Shown: piece after piece, positions 1 through 8,549 of the stretch | Position numbering within the stretch: the first letter of the stretch is position 1 | How the letters are laid out: each line of letters opens with the position of its first letter | Notes under the pieces: model-generated | The model's input: the letters and a program-made list of their open reading frames with translations, nothing else | Databases searched by the model: none | What the model was told of the DNA's origin: nothing | Assembly: GCA_017882405.1 (NCBI GenBank) | Contig: JADGPO010000104.1 | Coordinates: 1-64,000 of the forward strand | Direction of reading: 5' to 3' | Length of the DNA: 64,000 nt | Source of the DNA: Solirubrobacteraceae bacterium | GTDB lineage: Bacteria > Actinomycetota > Thermoleophilia > Solirubrobacterales > Solirubrobacteraceae | Translations under genes and position numbers: made by a program

Positions 1-1
1 A

Positions 2-1447
2 GTGGTCTGTCTTGCCCAGTTCATGGTCATCCTCGACGTCTCGATCGTCAACATCGCGTTGCCGTCGATCCGTGGTGGCCTGCACTTCTCCACCACCGGC
101 CTGCAGTGGGTGGTCAACGCCTACACGCTGACGTTCGCCGGCCTGCTGATGCTCGGGGGCCGGGCCGCCGACCTGCTCGGCCGCCGCCGCGTGTTCCTCG
201 CCGGGACAGCCATGTTCACGCTCAGCTCGCTGGCCTGCGCGGCGGCCAGCTCCCAGGGGCTGCTGATCGGCGCCCGCGGGGTGCAGGGGATCGCCGGGGC
301 CGTGATGTCGCCGGCGACGCTGTCGATCATCACCAGCACGCTGCCCGAGGGGCCCGAGCGCAACCGGGGCCTGGCGCTGTGGGGCGCGATGGGCGCCCTC
401 GGTGGCTCCTCCGGCGCACTGCTGGGCGGCGTGCTCACGCAGGGGCTCGGCTGGCCGGCGATCTTCGCCGTCAACATCCCGCTCGGGGTGATCGTGATCG
501 TGTTCGGGCTGCGGGCGATCCCTGCGATCCCGGCGATCGCGCCGGTCGGCGGCAGGCGGCATTTCGATGCCCTGGGCGCCACCCTGATCACGTCGAGCCT
601 GATCCTCGCCACCTTCGGGATCGTGCGCACCGACACGCTCGGCTGGGGCTCGAGCGGCGTGCTGGCGCCGCTGGCCGCCGGCATCGCGCTGCTGGGCGCG
701 TTCGCCTACGTCGAGGCCCGGGTGGCCACGGCGCCGCTGGTGCCGCTGTCGATCTTCCGCCGGCGCCGGCTGCGGGCGGCCAACCTGATCGTGCTGCTGA
801 TGTACGCCGCCAACTTCCCGGCGTGGTTCTTCATCACCCTGTACCTGCAGCAGGTGCTGCACTACGACGCGATCGAGGCCGGGCTGGCGTTCCTGCCGAT
901 GACCGGCTCGATCTTCCTCGGGTCGTCATTTGCGCCGCGCGCGGTCGCCCGGTTCGGCGCGCAGCGGGTGATCGGCGTGGCGGTGCTGGCGATGGCGGTC
1001 GGGATGCTGGAGCTCAGCGGGATCGCGCCCGGCGGCACCTACGTCGGCAACGTGCTCGTGGGAGCGCTGCTCACCGCGCTGGGCATGGGCTTCTCACTGG
1101 TGCCGGCCACGATCGTCGCGATGTCGGGAGTTCCCGGCTCGCAGTCGGGCCTGGCCTCCGGGGTGCTGAACACCTCGCGTCTGATGGGCGGGGCGCTCGG
1201 GCTGGCGATCCTCTCCACGATCGCCGCCGGGCGGACCCGGGCCGAGACCGGCCTGGGAGCCGCGCGGGCGCTCAGCGACGGCTTTGACCGGGCGTTCGTG
1301 GTCGGCGCGGGCTTTGCCCTGGTGGCCGTGGTGGTCGCCGTCGTGGCCCTGCGGCCGGGCTCCGAGGAGCTCGCCGTTCAGCCGGTCTCCGAAGTCGAGA
1401 CGGCCGAGCTCCCGGAGGAGGACCGAGAGCCGGCGCTGGTTGCCTGA
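2..1447 (+). CDS. MFS drug efflux transporter, DHA2 family (5' truncated)
   Basis: Proton-driven multidrug efflux permease of the EmrB/QacA (14-TM) group. The visible part opens inside the first membrane helix (FMVILDVSIVNIALPSI, the DHA2 motif), followed by motif A in GGRAADLLGRRRVF and motif C in LGWPAIFAVNIPLGV. Roughly thirteen further hydrophobic segments end in a polar, acidic tail. The GTG at position 2 is only the first in-frame start available. Relatives carry a short cytoplasmic N-terminus before this helix, so the true start very likely lies left of the window. The substrate cannot be told. No regulator is visible on this side. It is followed by a decayed gene end and then a convergent MMPL exporter. 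Confidence 0.9.
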   Translation: MVCLAQFMVILDVSIVNIALPSIRGGLHFSTTGLQWVVNAYTLTFAGLLMLGGRAADLLGRRRVFLAGTAMFTLSSLACAAASSQGLLIGARGVQGIAGAVMSPATLSIITSTLPEGPERNRGLALWGAMGALGGSSGALLGGVLTQGLGWPAIFAVNIPLGVIVIVFGLRAIPAIPAIAPVGGRRHFDALGATLITSSLILATFGIVRTDTLGWGSSGVLAPLAAGIALLGAFAYVEARVATAPLVPLSIFRRRRLRAANLIVLLMYAANFPAWFFITLYLQQVLHYDAIEAGLAFLPMTGSIFLGSSFAPRAVARFGAQRVIGVAVLAMAVGMLELSGIAPGGTYVGNVLVGALLTALGMGFSLVPATIVAMSGVPGSQSGLASGVLNTSRLMGGALGLAILSTIAAGRTRAETGLGAARALSDGFDRAFVVGAGFALVAVVVAVVALRPGSEELAVQPVSEVETAELPEEDREPALVA

Positions 1448-1584
1448 CCCGGGTTCCGCTCGGCGCCGTCTTCCACCTCAATCTCTCCGAGAAGGGCGCC
1501 TATCGCGTGACCATCGTCGCGATCGACTCCGCAAAGAACCGGTCGAAGGCCGCCAAGCTGACGTTCACCATCGTCCGCCCATAG
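1448..1584 (+). pseudogene. C-terminal remnant of an Ig-like secreted protein
   Basis: Directly after the transporter stop, a different frame reads about 45 residues without a usable start and ends at TAG 1582-1584. The peptide contains FHLNLSEKGAYRVTIVAID, then KNRSKAAKLTFTIVRP. This is the alternating beta-strand pattern of the last strands of bacterial Ig-like or fibronectin-like domains in secreted proteins. There is no ATG, GTG or TTG ahead of the conserved part, so it is probably the 3' end of a gene removed by deletion or rearrangement at the transporter end. The family assignment rests on pattern only. It could be chance reading frame, but codon usage and domain ending look genuine. 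Confidence 0.45.
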
Positions 1585-1598
1585 GGCCCGACCGGGGG

Positions 1599-1624
1599 CG
1601 CCCCCGGCGCTGGAGCCGGGGGCG
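1599..1624. terminator. Strong stem-loop between convergent genes
   Basis: A perfect 10-bp GC stem (CGCCCCCGGC / GCCGGGGGCG) with a 6-nt loop lies between the plus-strand transporter region and the convergent MMPL gene. There is no T-tract on either side. It probably acts as a bidirectional terminator of the GC-rich type used by actinobacteria. Confidence 0.6.
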
Positions 1625-1640
1625 CGGGGGCCGATGTAGC

Positions 1641-3863
1641 TCAGCCGGTGGCGGGCTCCGGCGTGCCGCGGCGCGAGCCGGCGTCCTCCACCAGCTCGCG
1701 CTCCGCGCTGCCCTCCACGTTGAACTGCGGCAGCAGGCGATCCAGCCACCCCGGGATCTTCCAGTTGGCATCGCCGAGCAGGATCATCACCGAGGGCACC
1801 AGCACCGAACGCACGATCAGGGCGTCGAGCAGCACAGCACTGGCCAGGCCTACGCCGAACATCTCGATGATCCACTGTCCGCCGAGCACGAACGAGCCGA
1901 ACACGAGCACCATGATCGACGCGGCCGCCGTGATCGTGCGTCCGGTGGCCGACAGACCATGGGTCACCGCCTCGGTGTTGTTGCCGCGACGGTGCCATTC
2001 CTCGTAGATCCGGCTGATCAGGAACACCTCGTAGTCCATCGAGAGCCCGAACAGGATCGGGAACAACAGCACCGGCAGGAACGCCTCGATCGGACCGGTC
2101 GTGTTCAGGCCGATGATCGACCCTCCCCAGCCGTGCTGGAACACGGCGGTCAGCACCCCGAAGGCGGCGCCGGCCGACAGCAGGTTCATGATCGCCGCGG
2201 TGAGAGGGATCACCAGGCTGCGGAACACCGCCATCAGCAGCAGGAAGCTGAGCACGACCACGATCCCGATGAACAGCGGCAGCTTGCTCGACAGCACGTG
2301 GCTGAAGTCGTCGAAGATCGCCGTCGTGCCACCTACGAGAACGCGCACGCTGCTTCCGCGGGTCGCCGCGGGGATCACCGAACCGCGGATGTGGTGCAGC
2401 AGATCAGACGTGGAGGCGGCCTGGGGCGAGCCCTTGGGGTAGACCTGGGCGATGGCCACCGACGGCCGTCCGCCGGTGCCCTTGATGAATGTCACTGGCG
2501 TGGAAGCGACGACCCCAGGGGTCTGGGCCACGGCCTGCTCGGCCTTGGAGAACGCGGCCAGCTGCGAGGGCTTGTCGATCCGCGCCACCAGCTCCAGCGG
2601 TCCGTTGTAGCCGGGTCCGAAGCCCTTGGCCAGCAGGTCGTAGGCCTTACGCGTAGTGGCGGAGGAGGGATCCGTGCCGGCGTCCGCGGAGCCGAGCCGC
2701 ATGCCGAAGAACGGCAGCGCGATGACGATCATCACCAGGGCCGCGACCAGCGCGAACGCGGCCGGGCGGCGGTTCATGATCGCCGTCCAGCGCGTCCAGG
2801 CGGGCGACTCGTCGTTGACGCGCCGCTCGCCCTCGCGGACAGCGCGTCGCTCCTTGCGGCGCAGGACCAGCTTGCCGGAGACCGCCAGCATCGCCGGGAG
2901 CAGCGTGAGCGCGGCGATCACCGTGAAGGCGACCGTCACCGATGCCGCCACGGCCACGCCGTACAGGAAGCTCACGCCCAGCACGAACATCCCGAGCATC
3001 GCGATGACGACGATCATCCCCGCGAACAGGACCGCTCGCCCGGAGGTGTCGATCGCCTCGACGACGGCGTCCTCGCGGCTGGCGCCGCGCAGCATCGCCT
3101 GGCGATAACGGGTGACGATGAACAGGGCGTAGTCGACACCGACCCCCAGCCCGATCAGCAGGGCCAGCTCATTGGAGAAGGTGGCGATGCCGATCACGTG
3201 CGAGAGCAGGCCCACGACGGCGATCCCGCAGCCCAGCGACACCCCGGCCGTGAGCAGCGGCAGCAGCATCGCCACGAATGAGCCGAAGGCGATGAACAGC
3301 ACGATCGCGGCAGCGATGAAGCCGAAGAACAGGCTCGAGCCCTGGTTGTTCGGGTTGCCGGCCTGCGCGATGTTGCCCTCGACCTGGAACTGCACCCCGC
3401 CGCCGGACCCGGACGTGACCGTCTGGACGTAGTGCTGAGCGGCCGTGGCCGTGATCTTGTTGTGGTTGGAAGCGTTGTCGAAGGTGACGTTGGCGAACGC
3501 GACCTTTCCGTTGGGCGCGATCTGCTTGCTGGTCTGCGACGTGTAGGGCGAGACCACGGCGGCCACGTGCGGCACCTTGGCGACGTTGGCGAACACCTTC
3601 TGGGCCCGGGCCTTGACCGCGGGGTCGGTGACCTTGCCGTGGTTGACGGCGATCACCAGCTGATCGGTCTCGCCCGAGGTGCGCGGCGTCGCCTTCTGCA
3701 GCAGGCGGACGGCGTCAAAGCTCTCGGTGTGCGGAAGCTTGAAGTTGTCGCTGTAGGCGCTCCCGGCCGCGCCGTGGATGCCGTTGAGCGCCACCAGCGC
3801 GAGCACCCACGCCGCGAGCGTGGCCCATTTATGTCTGAAGCACCAGCTGGCTAGTTTTCTCAC
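1641..3863 (-). CDS. MMPL family RND transporter
   Basis: A 740-residue membrane exporter of the MMPL branch of the RND superfamily. Such proteins export lipids, drugs or other hydrophobic compounds using the proton gradient. An N-terminal helix is followed by a periplasmic domain (about 45-190). A block of five or six helices then carries GLGVGVDYALFIVTRYR, a soluble linker, a second periplasmic domain, and a second helix block with the matching GLSMDYEVFLISRIYEEW. The paired DY motifs are the proton-relay positions of the family. The start is GTG 3863, chosen because MRKLASWCFRHKW leads straight into the first helix. Length and two-fold repeat match full-length MMPL proteins. It is divergent from the NUDIX gene; the substrate is unknown. 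Confidence 0.92.
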   Translation of the reverse strand: MRKLASWCFRHKWATLAAWVLALVALNGIHGAAGSAYSDNFKLPHTESFDAVRLLQKATPRTSGETDQLVIAVNHGKVTDPAVKARAQKVFANVAKVPHVAAVVSPYTSQTSKQIAPNGKVAFANVTFDNASNHNKITATAAQHYVQTVTSGSGGGVQFQVEGNIAQAGNPNNQGSSLFFGFIAAAIVLFIAFGSFVAMLLPLLTAGVSLGCGIAVVGLLSHVIGIATFSNELALLIGLGVGVDYALFIVTRYRQAMLRGASREDAVVEAIDTSGRAVLFAGMIVVIAMLGMFVLGVSFLYGVAVAASVTVAFTVIAALTLLPAMLAVSGKLVLRRKERRAVREGERRVNDESPAWTRWTAIMNRRPAAFALVAALVMIVIALPFFGMRLGSADAGTDPSSATTRKAYDLLAKGFGPGYNGPLELVARIDKPSQLAAFSKAEQAVAQTPGVVASTPVTFIKGTGGRPSVAIAQVYPKGSPQAASTSDLLHHIRGSVIPAATRGSSVRVLVGGTTAIFDDFSHVLSSKLPLFIGIVVVLSFLLLMAVFRSLVIPLTAAIMNLLSAGAAFGVLTAVFQHGWGGSIIGLNTTGPIEAFLPVLLFPILFGLSMDYEVFLISRIYEEWHRRGNNTEAVTHGLSATGRTITAAASIMVLVFGSFVLGGQWIIEMFGVGLASAVLLDALIVRSVLVPSVMILLGDANWKIPGWLDRLLPQFNVEGSAERELVEDAGSRRGTPEPATG

Positions 3864-4045
3864 TGTGTTGACTACCTCCGGGTTTCGATCGCCTCTGCAC
3901 TTGCCATGTGCTTGGCAGCCTAGGACGAATCGGCGCGCGCAAAAGTGGCGCAGAGCCGAAATCTGCCGTGAAAATTGTCATGCGAGTGGACGATTGAACC
4001 GATGATTGCTGACGTTTGGTTGACAGATCGTGTTCGGGGGCGAAA

Positions 4046-4504
4046 TTGAGCGCTCGCAGCGCCGGGATCTTGCTGCACCGCGGCCGGGGGGAGAACCTCG
4101 AGGTGCTGCTCGTGCACCCCGGCGGCCCGGTGTGGGCGCGCCGCGACGCCGGCGTGTGGTCGATCCCCAAGGGCGAGTACGGCGACGACGAGGACCCGCT
4201 GCAGGCCGCCCGCAGGGAGTTCGCCGAGGAGCTTGGCTCGCCGGCGCCCGATGGCGAGCCGCTGGAGCTCGGGGAGATCCGCCAGAAGTCCGGCAAGCAG
4301 GTGATTGCCTGGGCGCTGCCCGGCGACCTGGACGCCGAGCGGATCACGTCGAACACCTTCACGATGCAGTGGCCGCCGCGGTCGGGACGCCTGCAGGAGT
4401 TCCCCGAGGTCGATCGCGCCCAGTGGTTCGGGCTCGACGAGGCGCGTGACAAGCTGAACGCCGCCCAGGTGGCGCTGCTCGACCGTCTGGCGGAGTCGCT
4501 GTAG
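4046..4504 (+). CDS. NUDIX hydrolase
   Basis: A 152-residue NUDIX-fold pyrophosphohydrolase acting on a nucleoside-diphosphate-linked or similar substrate in the cytoplasm. The Nudix box is complete: GEYGDDEDPLQAARREFAEE followed by LG, giving G-x5-E-x7-REfaEElG with all metal-binding glutamates. Flanking features are an N-terminal AGILLHRG strand and the C-terminal VDRAQWFGLDEAR segment. TTG 4046 is preferred because GGGGG lies five bases upstream; an in-frame TTG at 4016 would add ten residues. The subtype resembles DNA-mismatch/NTP 'predicted NUDIX family NTP pyrophosphohydrolase' proteins with the WSIPKGE motif. The gene ends two bases before a small downstream ORF. Confidence 0.85.
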   Translation: MSARSAGILLHRGRGENLEVLLVHPGGPVWARRDAGVWSIPKGEYGDDEDPLQAARREFAEELGSPAPDGEPLELGEIRQKSGKQVIAWALPGDLDAERITSNTFTMQWPPRSGRLQEFPEVDRAQWFGLDEARDKLNAAQVALLDRLAESL

Positions 4505-4506
4505 AG

Positions 4507-4671
4507 ATGGCCTCCTCGGACGCGATCAGCCCGACCGCGCACGGGCGCGTGTACCTGCACTTCTCAGACGCCGAGGACGCCGAGGCGCGCCTGCTGGAGG
4601 CCGGCTTCGGTTACGCCTCGATAACCCCGGCCGGCGAGCTGGCGGATATACTTGAGGCCACAACCTCATGA
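4507..4671 (+). CDS. Small ORF translationally coupled to the DsbA-like gene
   Basis: A 54-residue reading frame (MASSDAISPTAHGRVYLHFS..., ending ELADILEATTS) starts two bases after the NUDIX stop. It ends in an ATGA overlap with the next gene. Codon use is like the neighbours (GC-rich third positions), and the peptide has an ordered helix-strand look: VYLHFSDAEDAEARLLEAGF. I do not recognise a family. It may be a genuine small protein, a coupling leader, or the remnant of a longer gene. The tight overlaps on both sides favour real translation. Confidence 0.5.
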   Translation: MASSDAISPTAHGRVYLHFSDAEDAEARLLEAGFGYASITPAGELADILEATTS

Positions 4672-5534
4672 TCAGCGCCACCCTCTACAGCGATCCGGCC
4701 TGCCCGTGGGCCTATTCGGAGAGCCCCGCCCTGCGGGTGATCGAGTGGCGCTACGGCGATCAGCTGGACTGGAAGCTTGTGCTGATCGGGCTCACCGAGG
4801 ACTCGTCGCAGTACGCCGCCCGCGGCTACACGCCGTTGCGTGGAGCGCTCGGCCAGCTGTCCTTCCGCCGCTACGGGATGCCGTTCGCGCCCGAGCCCAA
4901 GTCCCGGCTGAGCGCCACCGCACGCGCCTGCCGAGCCGTCGTGGCCGCGCGGATCCAGTCGCCGGGCTCGGAGTGGGAGGTCTTCCGCGCTCTTCAACTG
5001 GCCAACTTCACCACAGGCCTCGTGCTGGAGGACGACGACGGGCTGCGCGCCGTGCTGGCCGATGTGCCCGGCGTCGACGCCGACGCGATCATCGACGCTC
5101 TGGACTCCGACGAGGTGACCGTCGCCTACGAGAAGGACAAGGAGGCCAGTCGCACCGCTGCCGGATCACCCACCGAGCTCCAGGGCAAGGCAGGCAACAC
5201 CGACGGCGTCGTGCGCTACACCGCGCCCTCGGTCGTCTTCCAGTCCAACGGCACCCGGCTGGAGGCCGGCGGCTTCCAGCCCGTCGAGGCCTACGACGTC
5301 CTGATCGCCAACCTCGATTCGACACTGGAGCGCCAGGCGGCTCCGGAGACGCCCACGCCGCTGCTGCACCACTTCCCCGGCGGGCTGACCACGCAGGAGG
5401 TGGCCTTGCTGATGACAGCCGGCAATGACGCCCCAGACCGCCGAGGTGCCGAGACGGCGCTGATCGAGCTGGTCGCCGAGGGTCAGGCGACGCGGGAGCA
5501 GCTCGGCGACGACGCGCTCTGGCGCTTGATCTAG
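4668..5534 (+). CDS. DsbA-family thioredoxin-fold protein with CPWA site
   Basis: A 288-residue protein of the DsbA/FrnE-like superfamily. The N-terminal strand TLYSDPACPWAYS carries the usual first cysteine and Pro-Trp, but alanine replaces the second cysteine (CPWA instead of CPWC). It therefore cannot form the internal disulfide of classical oxidases. It could act as a monothiol isomerase, a glutathione-linked enzyme, or a fold used for another purpose. A helical insertion (about 90-150) follows, then a cis-Pro-type region around VVFQSNGTRLEAGGFQP, and a helical C-terminus. No signal peptide, so cytoplasmic. It begins in an ATGA overlap with the small upstream ORF and shares its stop palindrome CTAG with the convergent peptidase gene. 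Confidence 0.75.
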   Translation: MISATLYSDPACPWAYSESPALRVIEWRYGDQLDWKLVLIGLTEDSSQYAARGYTPLRGALGQLSFRRYGMPFAPEPKSRLSATARACRAVVAARIQSPGSEWEVFRALQLANFTTGLVLEDDDGLRAVLADVPGVDADAIIDALDSDEVTVAYEKDKEASRTAAGSPTELQGKAGNTDGVVRYTAPSVVFQSNGTRLEAGGFQPVEAYDVLIANLDSTLERQAAPETPTPLLHHFPGGLTTQEVALLMTAGNDAPDRRGAETALIELVAEGQATREQLGDDALWRLI

Positions 5535-6745
5535 CGGTCCCCGATCCACGGGTTCACCGAGAGCTCGCGCGCCACCGCCTCGGTCACGATCAGCGCCTGG
5601 GCGACGGTGCGGTAGTCGAGGTTCTCCGGGGTGTCGGACATCAGGTGGTAGTTGGACAGCGCCTTGTGGCGGTCGACCGAGGCCAGCGTGGCGGTGGGGT
5701 AGCCGGCGCGGCTGGGCAGCACCGCGTCGGTGGAGTTGCGGGCCCGCAGTCCCCGCTGGACGGGTGCCCCGGCCAGGCTCGCCGCCCGCTCCACCAGGTC
5801 GCGGAAGCTGCGGTCGTGGTAGTCCTCCATCACCATCGGGCCCTCGCCCTCCAGCATCACCAGCTTGGGTGAGCCGACCGTCTCGAGGTTGAGAAACCAC
5901 GTACGTTCACGGTCCAGCTGCGGGAAGTAGCGGCGGGCGAAGCCGTAGATGCCGCCCTGGATGACCTCCTCGGCGCCGCAGGAAGCCAGCAGCACCCGCA
6001 GCCCCGGGATCGGCTCGGCGCGCAGCCGCTCGGCCAGCGCCACCAGCACGGCGACGGCGCTGAGGTTGTCGTTGGCTCCGGGGACGATCGGGCTGCGGGC
6101 GATGTCGGCGAAGGTGGCCAGGCCGACCGCCGAGCCGGCGATCCCGGCGGCGAGCTGGCCGCGGCGCCCGCGCAGCGCGCCCGAGGTGACGAGCAGCGGC
6201 GCTGCGAGGAGCGCCCACCACAGGGGAAACGAGGTGTCGATCCGCTCCACGACGCCGGGGAACGTCTCGCCCAGCCACGCCTGGAAGGTGGGGTCGAAGA
6301 TCGCTCCGGTGGGGGCGGCATCGTGGTGGGCGAGCACCACGAGCGTGCGGGGCGCATCGGCGGCTCCGCATACGCCGACGACATTCCACGTCGTCTTGGG
6401 CTTCGAGCTGACGCGGCGAAACACGCGTGGCCCGTTGGAGACGTCATCGGCGATCGCCGCGGTCACGGCCGCGGCGGCGACTCCCGCCAGGCGGCGCAGC
6501 GGCGCCACCGCCAGCGCGGCCATCCCGGCGCCCAGGCTGGCCGCCGACAGCGACCGCATCACCTCGGCGTAGCCGTCCAGGAACTGCTCCTCCTGCACCT
6601 CGGCGCCACACCCGGCGGCGCGCAGGCGCTCGGCGATCCACTCGGCGGCCTGCCGCTCGCCGTCCTCGCCGGCGAGGCGCTCCAGCGGCGCCAGCGCCTC
6701 CACCACCTCGCGCAACGTTGCCTCGCCCTCCGGCGAAGCGCTCAC
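5531..6745 (-). CDS. M28 family zinc aminopeptidase
   Basis: A 404-residue metallopeptidase of the M28 (aminopeptidase Y/S) family, which removes N-terminal amino acids using two zinc ions. Ligand motifs appear in order: VVLAHHDAAPTGA (first His/Asp), GANDNLSAVAVLVALAERL (bridging Asp), CGAEEVIQGG (catalytic Glu pair), and a distal His near SNYHLMSDTPENLDY. A weakly hydrophobic stretch (about 70-100) may be membrane-associated, and a second hydrophobic stretch near 190-215 follows; no clear signal peptide. The start GTG 6745 overlaps the upstream thiolase stop as GTGA, so the pair is translationally coupled. A longer open frame running back through the thiolase gene is an artefact of high GC and is not a fusion. 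Confidence 0.85.
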   Translation of the reverse strand: MSASPEGEATLREVVEALAPLERLAGEDGERQAAEWIAERLRAAGCGAEVQEEQFLDGYAEVMRSLSAASLGAGMAALAVAPLRRLAGVAAAAVTAAIADDVSNGPRVFRRVSSKPKTTWNVVGVCGAADAPRTLVVLAHHDAAPTGAIFDPTFQAWLGETFPGVVERIDTSFPLWWALLAAPLLVTSGALRGRRGQLAAGIAGSAVGLATFADIARSPIVPGANDNLSAVAVLVALAERLRAEPIPGLRVLLASCGAEEVIQGGIYGFARRYFPQLDRERTWFLNLETVGSPKLVMLEGEGPMVMEDYHDRSFRDLVERAASLAGAPVQRGLRARNSTDAVLPSRAGYPTATLASVDRHKALSNYHLMSDTPENLDYRTVAQALIVTEAVARELSVNPWIGDR

Positions 6746-7959
6746 GCGCCGTTGAGGTTCTCGAAGACCGCCGCCAGGCCCTGACCGCCGCCGATGCACA
6801 TCGTCTCCAGGCCGTAACGGCCGCCGCGGCGATCGAGCTCGCGCAGCAGGGTGGCCAGGATCCGTCCGCCGGTGGCACCGATCGGGTGCCCGAGCGAGAT
6901 GCCCGAGCCGTTGACGTTGACGCGCTCCAGCTGATCGGGCAGGTCCCACTCGCGAAGGACGGCCAGCGCCTGCGCGGCGAACGCCTCGTTGAGCTCGATC
7001 AGGTCCATCTCCTTCAACGTCAGGCCGGTGCGGGCCATCAGCCGTGCGGTCGCCGGGACGGGGCCGATACCCATCGTGCGGGGAGGCACGCCGGCGGCCG
7101 ACCAGCCGACCAGCCGCGCGATCGGCTTCAGGCCGAGCTCGGAGGCCTTGTCGCCATGGGTGACGATGCAGACCGCTGCGCCGTCGTTCTGGCCCGAGGC
7201 GTTGCCGGCGGTGACCGTCGCCTCCGGATCCTTGCGGCCCATCACGGGGCGCAGCGAGCCGAGGCTCTCCAGCGTGGCGTCGGGCCGGGGATGCTCGTCG
7301 CGGTCGATCGTCCGGGAGCCGTTCTTGCGGTCCTTGACCTCGACGGGAACGATCTCCTGCGCGAAGGTGCCGTTCTGCTGGGCGGCGACGGCGCGCTGAT
7401 GGGAGCGCAGCGCCAGCTCGTCCTGCTCCTGGCGGGGGATCGAGTACTCGCGGCGAAGGTTCTCGGCTGTCTCGATCATCCCCCCGGGGACCGGGTAGTT
7501 GGCGCCGCCGGCGGTGACGCGCCCGCGGACCAGCCGGTCCTCCAGCATCGCCCCGCCCGAGCGCGCGCCCCACCGCAGCCCGGTGGAGTAGAGCTCGGTC
7601 TGGCTCATGCTCTCTGCGCCGCCGGCGAGCACCACATCGGCGGCGCCGGTCTGCACCTGCATGCTGGCCTCCAGCACGGCCTGCAGGCCCGAACCGCAGC
7701 GTCGGTCGATCTGCAGGCCCGGCACCTCGACGGGCAGCCCGGCATCGAGCGCCGCCGCGCGACCGAGCGCCGGCGCCTCGCCGTTGGCGTAGCCCTGACC
7801 GAGCAGGACATCGTCGACCTCGTCGGGCGGGAGGCCCGTCCGGCTCAGCAGCTCCTTGATGACCGTCGTGGCCAGATCGGTGACGCTGACATCGCGGAAC
7901 ATTCCGCCGAAGCGCCCCACCGGGGTCCGCAGCGGCTCACAGATGAGGGCTTCACGCAT
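6742..7959 (-). CDS. Thiolase (acetyl-CoA acetyltransferase)
   Basis: A 405-residue thiolase carrying out CoA-dependent cleavage or condensation of 3-ketoacyl-CoA. The acylated nucleophile is Cys88 in [10 protein letters not shown]. Downstream are [24 protein letters not shown] with the catalytic His, and [13 protein letters not shown] with the second Cys. All three family blocks are intact and the length is typical for a degradative (FadA/AtoB-like) thiolase. It could dispose of acetoacetyl-CoA, but it lies far from the carnitine genes, so no link is claimed. It leads a two-gene transcript with the M28 peptidase and is divergent from the cupin gene. Confidence 0.93.
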   Translation of the reverse strand: MREALICEPLRTPVGRFGGMFRDVSVTDLATTVIKELLSRTGLPPDEVDDVLLGQGYANGEAPALGRAAALDAGLPVEVPGLQIDRRCGSGLQAVLEASMQVQTGAADVVLAGGAESMSQTELYSTGLRWGARSGGAMLEDRLVRGRVTAGGANYPVPGGMIETAENLRREYSIPRQEQDELALRSHQRAVAAQQNGTFAQEIVPVEVKDRKNGSRTIDRDEHPRPDATLESLGSLRPVMGRKDPEATVTAGNASGQNDGAAVCIVTHGDKASELGLKPIARLVGWSAAGVPPRTMGIGPVPATARLMARTGLTLKEMDLIELNEAFAAQALAVLREWDLPDQLERVNVNGSGISLGHPIGATGGRILATLLRELDRRGGRYGLETMCIGGGQGLAAVFENLNGA

Positions 7960-8000
7960 CGCGCGAGAGCTTATCGAGGCTCAGTCCCCGGCCGCCGCCG

Positions 8001-8023
8001 CGCCGACCGCGGCGCGGTCGGCG
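8001..8023. repeat. Inverted repeat in divergent thiolase/cupin region
   Basis: Perfect 8-bp arms CGCCGACC / GGTCGGCG around a 7-nt loop, located between two divergent genes where a terminator is not expected. It could be an operator or a 5'-UTR hairpin of the thiolase transcript. Confidence 0.4.
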
Positions 8024-8086
8024 TCATATTGCCAGTCATCGCCCAGCCACTCGCCGGATTCCGGCACCTATTCAGTCGCGGACCCC

Positions 8087-8099
8087 TAGCGTTGACGCC
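8087..8099 (+). promoter_or_regulatory. Likely -10 box of the cupin gene, leaderless
   Basis: TAGCGT at 8087-8092 fits the actinobacterial TAnnnT -10 consensus and is followed by exactly seven bases before the ATG at 8100. No Shine-Dalgarno is present, so transcription probably begins at or next to the start codon. Confidence 0.4.
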
Positions 8100-8486
8100 A
8101 TGAGCGAATACACGAAGATCAACCTGTCAGAGGTCACGGACCTCGCTCCCCAGTTCGGGATGGGCGAGATGGGCGAGGCCCGGTTCGCACGCCAGCAGCT
8201 CGGCGCAGAGAAGATCGGCCTCACCTACTACAGCATGAACGGCGGCAACCGGGTCGGCTTCGGCCACACCCACGCCGAGGTGGAGGAGGCCTACTTCGTC
8301 CTTTCCGGGTCGGGTCGCTTCAAGGTGGGGGACGACATCTTCGACGTCGCCCCGCGTGACGTCGTCTACGTCGCGCCGAAGGCGATGCGCGAGTGGGAGG
8401 CCGGCGAGGACGGGATGGAGATGCTGGCCTTCGGCGGGCACGCCGAGGGCGACGCCGAGATGCAGCCGGGCTGGTGGACCGATTAG
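8100..8486 (+). CDS. Single-domain cupin protein
   Basis: A 128-residue RmlC-like cupin. Motif 1 is seen in GFGHTHAEVEEAYFVLSGSG (metal-ligating His-x-His and Glu) and motif 2 in DVAPRDVVYVAPKAMREWEAG, where the usual His is replaced. This leaves an incomplete metal site. Such small cupins are isomerases, dioxygenases or ligand sensors; the substrate cannot be assigned. It ends in an aromatic tail GWWTD. The gene stands alone, divergent from the thiolase operon, and is followed by stem-loops before the convergent DUF2142 gene. Confidence 0.8.
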   Translation: MSEYTKINLSEVTDLAPQFGMGEMGEARFARQQLGAEKIGLTYYSMNGGNRVGFGHTHAEVEEAYFVLSGSGRFKVGDDIFDVAPRDVVYVAPKAMREWEAGEDGMEMLAFGGHAEGDAEMQPGWWTD

Positions 8487-8494
8487 CCCTTGAC

Positions 8495-8534
8495 CCTCAC
8501 GTGACGTGAGGCCCTACGGTGCCCGCCCTCGGGC
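8495..8534. terminator. Two stem-loops between convergent genes
   Basis: CCTCACG-TGA-CGTGAGG (8495-8511) is followed by GCCCG-CCCT-CGGGC (8521-8534). Both stems are perfect and sit between the cupin stop and the convergent DUF2142 stop, consistent with bidirectional termination. Confidence 0.5.
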
Positions 8535-8549
8535 GCCACGGACGGCAGC

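Noticed and set aside
5531..7573. Apparent 680-residue fusion upstream of the M28 peptidase
   Set aside because: The extra N-terminal part is an out-of-frame reading of the thiolase gene. GTG 6745 with a GTGA overlap explains the real start.
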